Below, in pieces: positions 1-5,088 of a stretch of 5,088 nt of DNA. Origin of the DNA: Oscillospiraceae bacterium (GTDB lineage Bacteria; Bacillota; Clostridia; Oscillospirales; Oscillospiraceae); NCBI GenBank assembly GCA_028708585.1, contig JAQVYO010000117.1, positions 1 through 5,088 on the forward strand, read 5' to 3'. Both the position numbers and the translations under genes were made by a program. The notes under the pieces were generated by a model that saw nothing but the letters and a program-made list of their open reading frames with translations, had not been told where the DNA came from and did not search any database. How positions within the stretch are numbered: the stretch's first letter is position 1; each line of letters opens with the position of its first letter.

Positions 1-1563
1 TTCATCCGCCATTGCCGCCGCCTGAACCTTTTTCTTCATCGATACGTTTCTTTTCTGCCGGTCCGCCGAAATATTCTTCATAATGCAGACCACTCTGCCG
101 CTTTCTTTATCATATAGGAATGTCTGGTTCAGATACACATGATAATCCGCCAGGAAAGCGGTTTTTTCCACTTTGGGCGTACCGTTCATCATGATATCCA
201 CAAAACTAAATTCGTCCAGCACACGGGAAACGGGTTGGTACAGCACATCTCCCGAGGTCACTCGAAAAATATCGCATGCAGCCTGATTGATCTGCTGGAT
301 CTTTAGATCCGAATCCACCGAAAGGATGGCGTCAGGCGTAATCTCCAGGATCTGATTGGAGAAAGACTCCGCCCTTTCATGCATAAAGGGCAGGCACATG
401 TTAATTTCCGCTTTCCCTTCCAAAATAGCCGCCGCCTTTTCACGGCAGGAGGGATAGCCGCACATTCCGCAGTTTAATTCGTCTTTTTGCGAATATTTGC
501 CCATCTTATGCAAAGTCGCCACCAGCTGCTCCTCGGAAGGCGGCAGATGAATTACCCGATGGACGGAAGAAAAGGTCTTCTGCATCACCGGAACATCCTG
601 AATATTGAAATCTTCAGAATAATCCGATACATTGGCATACTTTTGAACCTCCAGGGAACCGCCCAGCAAAGACTGCTGCCGTTTGCGGAAGATCGGCCCG
701 CCAATGCAGCTGCCTTCGCAAAGACTCATCTCCACAAAACAGGATTTGATCTTCCCTTTCTGAATGTCCCGGATGGCCTGCACACAGGCTTCATACCCGC
801 TGACGGAAACATAATGATATCCTTCCGCCTTTGCCATCGTGGCAACAATTCCGCCGTCCATGGGGAAACTGCGGGATAAGTACTTCCTTTCTTCCTCGTC
901 CGGAGCGTTATCCAGCTGGATTTTTTCCTGATCCAGCATCGCCTGCATTTCTTCGAAGGAAACGGAAAAATCCAACTGCGAATCGGCTTCATACCGTTCC
1001 GCTTTTTTGGAGATACAGGGCGTTACAAAAGCGATCATAGCATCCGGAAACCGCTCTTTCAGCAGGCGGGCATGCGCCTGGATGGGGGTCAACACTGGTG
1101 CCAGATTCTTCAGCACCTCCGTATGATATTTCGTAATCAAAAGATTGACCGATGAGCAGCAGGAGGAAATCCAAACCTGATTTTGGGTGTTTGCGATTAA
1201 GTCTTCATATTGTGATTTGACCAGATAGGCGCCTTCCGCCGTCTCAAACACATCGGAAAACCCCAGCTTCATAAGCCCTTCACGAAATGCGTCAAACGGC
1301 ACGCCATAATAGGCAAAGAAAGATGGAGCCACACTGGCAATTATCTTTTTACCATCCTTTAAAGCTTCTTGCAGTTCGGTCATCTCGCTGACGGGTTCTT
1401 TGGTCTTCTGTGGACATACAATGGTGCATTCACCGCACAAAATACATTCATCCGCCCGAATCTGCGCGCGATGGTTCTTTACTTCAATCGCTTTGACCGG
1501 GCAATGACGGACACACTTATAGCAGTTCTTGCAATTTAATTCATCAAACTGCAACAGTTCCAT
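1..1563 (-). CDS. HydS-like [FeFe]-hydrogenase with C-terminal PAS domain (3' end cut by window edge)
   Basis: Open for 521 codons from ATG at 1563 to the left edge with no stop; the C-terminus lies outside. Seen in order: two [4Fe-4S] ferredoxin motifs (C11, C14, C17, C21 and C40, C43, C46, C50); an H-cluster domain with SSCC (C135, C136), TPCISKK (C183) and CEGSCIGG (C282, C286); a Fes-type motif CGMCGYPSC (C365, C368, C373, with C390); and a PAS domain at about 402-500 followed by a charged, probably helical stretch. All four usual H-cluster ligands are present. This architecture matches group C 'sensory' [FeFe] hydrogenases, thought to sense H2 or redox state and signal through PAS; catalysis is usually weak. 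No signal peptide or membrane segment is seen, so it is probably cytoplasmic. A ribosome binding site AAAGGA (1572-1577) lies 8 nt before the ATG, and the gene begins 20 nt after the [2Fe-2S] gene, so it is the third gene of one operon. In related Clostridia a SpoIIE-type phosphatase or anti-sigma-like kinase often follows; that part is not visible here. Confidence 0.9.
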   Translation of the reverse strand, partial: MELLQFDELNCKNCYKCVRHCPVKAIEVKNHRAQIRADECILCGECTIVCPQKTKEPVSEMTELQEALKDGKKIIASVAPSFFAYYGVPFDAFREGLMKLGFSDVFETAEGAYLVKSQYEDLIANTQNQVWISSCCSSVNLLITKYHTEVLKNLAPVLTPIQAHARLLKERFPDAMIAFVTPCISKKAERYEADSQLDFSVSFEEMQAMLDQEKIQLDNAPDEEERKYLSRSFPMDGGIVATMAKAEGYHYVSVSGYEACVQAIRDIQKGKIKSCFVEMSLCEGSCIGGPIFRKRQQSLLGGSLEVQKYANVSDYSEDFNIQDVPVMQKTFSSVHRVIHLPPSEEQLVATLHKMGKYSQKDELNCGMCGYPSCREKAAAILEGKAEINMCLPFMHERAESFSNQILEITPDAILSVDSDLKIQQINQAACDIFRVTSGDVLYQPVSRVLDEFSFVDIMMNGTPKVEKTAFLADYHVYLNQTFLYDKESGRVVCIMKNISADRQKRNVSMKKKVQAAAMADE

Positions 1564-1583
1564 CTTGACCGTCCTTTCCAAAC

Positions 1584-1832
1584 TTACCGGATCACCTTTA
1601 AAATTCTGTTCCGGAACACATCCTCGATGTTTCCAAGCCCTACTCCGGTAATAATATCTTCATCAATTTTCATGGTAACTCCTTCGGCGCAATGCCCTAG
1701 GCAAAACGCCGAATTCAGAGATACTTTGTCCTCAAGGCCATTCTCATCAATCAAAGATTTCAGTTCCTTCATAATCGAGTACGAAGATTTTTGATGGCAG
1801 GAGCTGCCGATACATACATAGACATTCATCAT
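1584..1832 (-). CDS. NuoE-like [2Fe-2S] thioredoxin-fold ferredoxin subunit
   Basis: A protein of 82 residues (81 if the second of two adjacent ATG codons is used). Four cysteines, C7, C12, C44 and C48, are arranged C-x4-C ... C-x3-C, the ligand pattern of the thioredoxin-like [2Fe-2S] domain of NuoE, HydC and stand-alone [2Fe-2S] ferredoxins. The protein is little more than that domain and lacks the N-terminal helical part of full NuoE (about 150-170 residues). The family passes electrons between a partner's Fe-S clusters or flavin; here the likely partners are the hydrogenase-type proteins encoded on either side, 22 nt upstream and 20 nt downstream. The reading frame extends upstream to 1937, but that extension overlaps the 3' end of the hydrogenase gene, encodes nothing family-like and bypasses the ribosome binding site at 1843-1848, so I start at 1832. 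The redox role is well supported by the motif; the exact partner is inferred. Confidence 0.9.
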   Translation of the reverse strand: MMNVYVCIGSSCHQKSSYSIMKELKSLIDENGLEDKVSLNSAFCLGHCAEGVTMKIDEDIITGVGLGNIEDVFRNRILKVIR

Positions 1833-1842
1833 TATAATTTTG

Positions 1843-1848
1843 CCTCCC
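1843..1848 (-). promoter_or_regulatory. Ribosome binding site of the [2Fe-2S] gene
   Basis: GGGAGG on the minus strand lies 10 nt before ATG 1832 and 13 nt before ATG 1829. It decides the start: the 35 codons upstream of M36 in the longer frame are not translated as part of this protein. The first ATG has the better spacing. Confidence 0.75.
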
Positions 1849-1854
1849 GTCGTG

Positions 1855-3312
1855 TCATTGTTTAGACTCGTTCTCAAAAATTGAGATGGCGTCGCCAATT
1901 GTCCGCTCCACCGCTTTTTTGCCGTAATTATCCACAAAGGTCCGGTCTTTTGTGCTGTGGTTCAGACAAGCCGGTCCGCCGATACAGCCTCCGTCACAGG
2001 CCATTCCCTCAATAAAGTTTTCGGCGAGTTTGCCTTTGCCGGCCTTTAAAAGCGCTGTGCGGCACTCCGAAAGTCCGTTGCAGACGAGGGGATTGCAATC
2101 GAACTCTTCCTTCGGAATGTCCTTTTCCTTCAAGGCTTCCGCCACCGCTTCGGTCAGACCGCCGGAACGTGCGAAAATTCGCCCGAAGTAAGACGCGTTG
2201 TCCAGGGGAGTCTCTTCCATGCTGACAAGGTCGATTCCTTTGGCGTTAAACAGCGCCTGCATTTCCTCAAAAGTCAGAACGCAGTCCACATACTGGCTGA
2301 CATCTTCCTGATGCGCCTCCGCCTTTTTGGCAATACACGGTCCAAAGAATACAACCTTGCTGTAGGGATCCAGTTCCTTGATGACCTTTGCCATTTGCAT
2401 CATGGGAGACGGGTTGTGGGAAATATTTTCGACCAAATCCGGATAGTTTTTCTTAATATAACGGACAAATGCCGGGCAGCAGGACGAAGTCAAAAAGCCC
2501 TTTTCCACCAGTTCATCCGCCTCGGAATATGCCACCATGTCCGCGCCAAGGGCCGCCTCAATGACCGAATGGAAGCCCAGTTTTTTGATGGCGGTGACTA
2601 CTTTCTCCGTGGTAATCTGGGGAATATTGGGATACTGGCTTGCAAATGCCGGCGCCACAATGGCATACACCTTGTAAACCTCGTTGTTCCGGGATTCCAC
2701 CAGCATGCGGATCGCTTTGGTAATAAAAGATTTATCCATAATTGCGCCGAAAGGGCAGCGATAAACGCAGGCGCCGCAGGAAATGCACTTTTCTTCTTTG
2801 ATTTTCGCCTTTTTCGTCTCTTTGTCAATGGTTAGGGCATCCGCCTTGCAGGCGTTGACACAAGGACGGCGCTGCTTGATGATCGCGCTGTAAGAACATG
2901 CTTCCACACAGCGGCCGCACTCCACGCATTTTGTTTTGTCAATCACCGCGTGGCGGTCCACAACGGTAATAGCCTGTCTTGGACATGCATTCATGCAGCG
3001 GTGCGCAATACACCCTCGGCAAGCTTGGGTTACCTGGATCCCATCAACCGGGCATTCGTCACAAGCGATCTCCAAGACCTCAACTACATTGGGATTCTTA
3101 GCATTTCCGCCAAGAGCCATTTTCACCCGTTCATTGACGATGGCTCTTTCTTTATAAATGCAGCACCGCATCCTGGGATTCCCATCTGGAATGACGGTGT
3201 TGGCCACACCCATCAGCTTTTCTGGAGTCAGCTCATTTTCAAATGCCAGCTTGCCTACTTCACTAAGTACTTCATATTTCAGCTGTTGGACATTGTTATC
3301 AAAATAAGTCAT
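1855..3312 (-). CDS. Monomeric group B-like [FeFe] hydrogenase
   Basis: 485 residues, complete, about the usual length for clostridial group B (monomeric) [FeFe] hydrogenases. The N-terminal part (about 45-110) holds RCCIYKERA and CDECPVDG and leads into CRGCIAHRCMNAC (C98, C101, C106, C110). Ferredoxin-type clusters follow at C129, C132, C135, C139 and at C176, C179, C182, C186, with a further pair C151/C155. The H-cluster domain shows TSSCCPAF (C278 likely proton-transfer residue, C279 cubane ligand), GPCIAKKAE (C326) and MACDGGCIGGP (C439, C443). With every ligand present it is likely to assemble an H-cluster, given HydE, HydF and HydG maturases encoded elsewhere, and to interconvert protons and H2 with ferredoxin-level electrons. 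No export signal or membrane segment is seen. The start is ATG 3312, with GGGAGG about 10 nt upstream. It is the first gene of the operon. The physiological role of group B enzymes is poorly known; direction and electron partner cannot be read from sequence. Confidence 0.93.
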   Translation of the reverse strand: MTYFDNNVQQLKYEVLSEVGKLAFENELTPEKLMGVANTVIPDGNPRMRCCIYKERAIVNERVKMALGGNAKNPNVVEVLEIACDECPVDGIQVTQACRGCIAHRCMNACPRQAITVVDRHAVIDKTKCVECGRCVEACSYSAIIKQRRPCVNACKADALTIDKETKKAKIKEEKCISCGACVYRCPFGAIMDKSFITKAIRMLVESRNNEVYKVYAIVAPAFASQYPNIPQITTEKVVTAIKKLGFHSVIEAALGADMVAYSEADELVEKGFLTSSCCPAFVRYIKKNYPDLVENISHNPSPMMQMAKVIKELDPYSKVVFFGPCIAKKAEAHQEDVSQYVDCVLTFEEMQALFNAKGIDLVSMEETPLDNASYFGRIFARSGGLTEAVAEALKEKDIPKEEFDCNPLVCNGLSECRTALLKAGKGKLAENFIEGMACDGGCIGGPACLNHSTKDRTFVDNYGKKAVERTIGDAISIFENESKQ

Positions 3313-3346
3313 CTTTACGGCCCTCCCGCTCTGTTTCTTTGGTTAT

Positions 3347-3375
3347 ATTGTACCATTGCGTTCCCCCTTTGAGTA
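3347..3375 (-). promoter_or_regulatory. Probable promoter of the hydrogenase operon
   Basis: On the minus strand, TACAAT (3347-3352) is preceded by TGG, making an extended -10 (TGGTACAAT). A weak -35-like TACTCA (3370-3375, 3 of 6 matches to consensus) lies 17 nt upstream. Transcription would begin near 3340, about 28 nt before the hydrogenase ATG. The poor -35 and the inverted repeat just upstream suggest activator dependence, which is inference. Confidence 0.45.
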
Positions 3376-3380
3376 ATCCG

Positions 3381-3419
3381 AAAATAGGAATGGTGCGCCG
3401 CATATGTCATGCCTATTTT
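3381..3419. repeat. 11-bp inverted repeat upstream of the hydrogenase operon, candidate operator
   Basis: Arms AAAATAGGAAT (3381-3391) and ATGCCTATTTT (3409-3419) are complementary at 10 of 11 positions and separated by 17 nt. The dyad sits just upstream of the probable -35 at 3370-3375 and downstream of the LysR stop codon. Its position fits an activator site, possibly for the neighbouring LysR protein. An intrinsic terminator is less likely: the stem ends are A/T-rich, the loop is long and no separate T-run follows. The dyad is seen; its role is inferred. Confidence 0.5.
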
Positions 3420-3433
3420 ACATGGAAAATGAT

Positions 3434-4360
3434 CTATCGTGTAGCAAAATCACGCTCAAGATAAAGATGTTTCAAAAATTGGAATTCTGTTCCAGTCATC
3501 TTATATCCCTTGGGTTGAATCAGGATGTCTTTATATATATCATTTGATATATCCGTCTCTTTTTCCACCAAATGATACCGTTTCCTGATTTCATCTGGAA
3601 TGGGAGAAACCCACATGTAGGTGGAGGGCACCAGTGACAGCAGGTCAAATTGGCTTCCCCTCTCATAAACATAAACGATTTTAGCGTTGGAACCCATAGC
3701 CGGCTTCCGGCTGATCTCTTCCGTCAAAAAGAATGGAACCGCCAAATCGCCGTGGATGAGCTCAATCATCCCGTAGAAATCCTCTGCCTTCAGCCGTTCT
3801 TTCTTAGCCGAGGCGTTTTTTTCCGACATCACCGCCAGGTACTGAAATTCCATCAGCACTTCGCTTTGCAGGTTTAGATCCCGAAGCAGCTTATGATAAT
3901 ATCGTTCCTGTTCGGCGGCAAACCGGATAATCCCGATATTGTGCTTTTGGGAGGAAACGTTCCGAACCGCCTGCATGGAACTGGTCTCGCAAAAATCAAA
4001 TTGAAATCCCTTGGCATCCGAAAATTCTGTTACAAACTTTGTAAACGCATAGGAAATGTAACTGGCCCTGGGCACCGAAATTCCAAAAGACCTTCTGGAC
4101 TCCTCATTGGTTTTATACCTTCCCTCCAGGTCTTCCACCTTTTTCAGAATTTCCTGGGCGGACGCCACAAAAGTCCTCCCTTCTTTTGTGGGCAGCACGC
4201 CCTTTGATGAACGCTTAAAGATCGCAATTCCCATTTCGTATTCCAGGGTTTTAATCGCTTTGCTTAAATTTGGCTGATTCATTCCAAGGTTGGCGGCCGC
4301 CTGCGTTATGGAGCCTGTTTTCGCAACCTCCACAACATATCTCAGATGAACAATATCCAC
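3434..4360 (-). CDS. LysR-type transcriptional regulator
   Basis: 308 residues, the normal LysR-family length. The N-terminal winged helix-turn-helix (about 1-60) is clear: LRYVVEVAKTGSITQAA, then GMNQPNLSKAIKTLE (recognition helix) and a wing ending KGVLPTKEG. A linker helix spans about 62-90, and the rest fits a periplasmic-binding-protein-like effector domain, whose ligand cannot be predicted. Such proteins are cytoplasmic, usually tetrameric, and activate or repress neighbouring genes on effector binding. The start codon is GTG: an in-frame TGA lies immediately before it, so no longer start is possible, and AAAGGTGG lies 7 nt upstream. The gene lies upstream of the hydrogenase operon on the same strand, 121 nt away, rather than divergent from it as is common for LysR regulators. 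It has its own promoter (4468-4496). Control of the hydrogenase operon is plausible but unproven. Confidence 0.93.
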   Translation of the reverse strand: MDIVHLRYVVEVAKTGSITQAAANLGMNQPNLSKAIKTLEYEMGIAIFKRSSKGVLPTKEGRTFVASAQEILKKVEDLEGRYKTNEESRRSFGISVPRASYISYAFTKFVTEFSDAKGFQFDFCETSSMQAVRNVSSQKHNIGIIRFAAEQERYYHKLLRDLNLQSEVLMEFQYLAVMSEKNASAKKERLKAEDFYGMIELIHGDLAVPFFLTEEISRKPAMGSNAKIVYVYERGSQFDLLSLVPSTYMWVSPIPDEIRKRYHLVEKETDISNDIYKDILIQPKGYKMTGTEFQFLKHLYLERDFATR

Positions 4361-4367
4361 TCAAATT

Positions 4368-4375
4368 CCACCTTT
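4368..4375 (-). promoter_or_regulatory. Ribosome binding site fixing the GTG start of the LysR gene
   Basis: AAAGGTGG on the minus strand lies 7 nt before GTG 4360. Since TGA is the codon directly before the GTG, this site and that stop together settle the start. Confidence 0.65.
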
Positions 4376-4381
4376 ATTTCA

Positions 4382-4410
4382 CCGCCTTTCGGCCTATATT
4401 TTGAAGGCGG
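4382..4410 (-). other. Hairpin in the LysR leader
   Basis: In the minus-strand transcript CCGCCTT (4410-4404) can pair with AAGGCGG (4388-4382), a perfect 7-bp GC-rich stem with a 15-nt loop. The smaller GCC-GAAA-GGC, with a GNRA-type loop, is an alternative fold inside it. The hairpin ends 6 nt before the ribosome binding site. No T-run follows, so it is not a terminator; it may stabilise the leader or affect translation. Function unknown. Confidence 0.4.
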
Positions 4411-4467
4411 CATCTTACACAGCGCCAGCCCCGGCTGCAAAAATCTTTCTTCTGCACAACCGTTTTT

Positions 4468-4496
4468 ATTATACCACAAATGTCGAAAAAAGTCAT
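4468..4496 (-). promoter_or_regulatory. Promoter of the LysR gene
   Basis: On the minus strand a perfect TATAAT (4468-4473), preceded by TGG (extended -10), lies 17 nt from a -35-like ATGACT (4491-4496, 4 of 6 matches to TTGACA). This is the best housekeeping-type promoter in the window. Initiation would be near 4461, giving a leader of about 100 nt before the GTG start. Confidence 0.7.
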
Positions 4497-4695
4497 TGGC
4501 TGCATCGCCATTCCTGTAAAAAATGGACAAAACCGATTCTTTTCCAGGGGGAGAAACATCCTTTTCCAACTTTCTGGTTAATGACGCTTAACAGAAGTCC
4601 GGTTCGGATATGCGGATGCCCAGCGGCTTTCGCTGTCTGGCAAGGAAATAGCTCGTCCCGTTTTTTTCTATTTTTTCCTTCTGCTGGAGGTTTTT
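4497..4695. other. Intergenic stretch without a supported gene, between the LysR promoter and the sigK fragment
   Basis: No reading frame here resembles a protein I recognise. It holds a dyad GTTAA-N6-TTAAC (4577-4592), a small hairpin CAGCG/CGCTG (4621-4635), a pyrimidine-rich tract with two T-runs (about 4656-4685), a GGAGG (4686-4690) with no ATG, GTG or TTG at a useful distance after it, and the palindrome TTTTTAAAAA (4691-4700) at the edge of the sigma-K similarity. The frame continuous with sigK is open back to 4585 but has no start codon and does not read as the sigma-K N-terminus. Confidence 0.6.
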
Positions 4696-5088
4696 AAAAA
4701 ATATTATACACAGGCAGGCAAGCAAGACGATTTAATTTCCATTGGCACCATCGGACTCATCAAAGGCATCTCTACATACAACCCGAAGAAAGGAGCCAGA
4801 CTGGCAACCTACGCGGCGCGCTGCATTGAAAACGAAGTTCTCATGTATTTCCGTTCCCAGCGCCGCCTGGCGGGGGAAATCTCCCTTTCGGAGACCATCG
4901 ACACCGACAAAGACGGAAACGCGCTTTCCCTCATGGATGTGGTAAGCGTTGACGAAGATCTTTTAGAGGAACTGGACACTCGGGAAAACTGCAGAAAGCT
5001 GCGGCATTACATGGAAACCTGCCTCACCCGCCGGGAAGCAAAAATCCTCACGCTTCGCTACGGACTAAATGACCAGCCGCCCAAAACG
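4696..5088 (+). CDS. sigK: Sigma-K 3' portion: split or 5'-truncated sporulation sigma factor gene, runs off the right edge
   Basis: 131 codons open to the window edge. Seen: KKYY, then DDLISIGTIGLIKGI (region 2.2), LATYAARCIENEVLMYFRS (regions 2.3-2.4, core contact and -10 recognition), DTDKDGNALSLMDV (region 3) and LTRREAKILTLRYGL (region 4.1). The -35-reading helix-turn-helix of region 4.2 would lie beyond 5088. YAARCIENE plus the DKDGN segment fit sigma-K better than sigma-E. Sigma-K directs late mother-cell transcription during sporulation. The first 65-70 residues (pro-sequence and region 2.1, usually ending near LRLVAHI) are absent: similarity stops at about 4690-4696 and no in-frame start codon precedes the conserved part. 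As it stands it could not give a functional sigma factor. It may be the 3' half of a gene rejoined by excision of an intervening element during sporulation, like spoIIIC in Bacillus subtilis, or a decayed or rearranged gene. No recombinase gene is visible nearby. Identity is firm; the explanation of the break is open. Confidence 0.85.

Noticed and set aside
487..879. 130-codon plus-strand open frame opposite the HydS-like gene
   Set aside because: Antisense to a frame that keeps all cysteine motifs; no plausible protein and no convincing ribosome binding site.
726..1174. Minus-strand frames at 726-992 and 989-1174 that could suggest a frameshifted hydrogenase gene
   Set aside because: I translated the main frame codon by codon from 1563 to 1; it is open throughout and carries all motifs, so these are out-of-frame shadows.
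2311..2835. 174-codon plus-strand open frame opposite the hydrogenase gene
   Set aside because: Antisense to a strongly recognisable Fe-S protein. Its composition is that of a reverse-complement shadow, with no family resemblance.
2950..3372. 140-codon plus-strand open frame opposite the 5' end of the hydrogenase gene
   Set aside because: Antisense shadow that also runs through the promoter region; no recognisable domain.
3381..3419. The inverted repeat as a Rho-independent terminator of the LysR gene
   Set aside because: The outer stem is mostly A/T, the loop is 17 nt and no separate T-run follows the stem; the position favours an operator.
4342..4569. Minus-strand frames upstream of and overlapping the LysR start (4342-4569 and 4374-4559), including a possible 23-residue leader peptide
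   Set aside because: Both begin upstream of the inferred transcription start. The internal ATG near 4412 has no ribosome binding site and the peptide has no telling codon pattern.
4585..4695. In-frame upstream extension of sigK as a possible degenerate N-terminus
   Set aside because: A short stretch (LSGKEI) faintly recalls the PLSxxEE of sigma-K, but the distance to KKYY is too short by about 15 residues, region 2.1 is absent and no start codon exists. Chance is likelier.
4401..4697. 98-codon plus-strand open frame
   Set aside because: Crosses the LysR promoter and leader in antisense, has low-complexity composition and no family resemblance.

Overview
The window looks like chromosomal DNA of an anaerobic, endospore-forming member of the Clostridia. 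Two [FeFe]-hydrogenase-type proteins rich in iron-sulfur ligands point to strict anaerobiosis, and a piece of the mother-cell sporulation sigma factor gene sigK points to a spore former. Base composition is mid-range (about half G+C by eye), with strong GGAGG-type ribosome binding sites. No species can be named from the sequence.

Layout. Almost everything reads leftward on the minus strand. In transcription order: a promoter with a leader of about 100 nt (4361-4496); a LysR-type regulator gene (4360 to 3434); a 121-nt gap holding an 11-bp inverted repeat and a probable promoter; then a tight three-gene operon. The operon encodes a group B-like monomeric [FeFe] hydrogenase (3312 to 1855), a small NuoE-like [2Fe-2S] thioredoxin-fold protein (1832 to 1584), and a HydS-like protein (1563 to beyond position 1) with two ferredoxin clusters, an H-cluster domain, an extra Fe-S motif and a PAS domain. 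Gaps inside the operon are 22 and 20 nt. The last gene is cut by the left edge.

At the right end, on the plus strand, positions 4696-5088 encode sigma-K from just before region 2.2 into region 4.1. The first 65-70 residues are missing, there is no start codon, and sigma-K similarity stops abruptly near 4690-4696. The gene runs off the right edge. The classic Bacillus 'skin' junction (the ENE codons, here 4828-4836) is intact, so this break is at a different place. It may be a novel intervening-element site, a rearrangement scar or a decayed gene.

How the genes may work together (inference): the group B protein and the [2Fe-2S] protein could handle low-potential electrons or H2, and the PAS-linked HydS-like protein could sense H2 or redox state and pass a signal to products encoded beyond the left edge. 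The LysR regulator lies directly upstream in the same direction and may control the operon through the inverted repeat. Nothing links the sigK fragment functionally to the hydrogenase operon.
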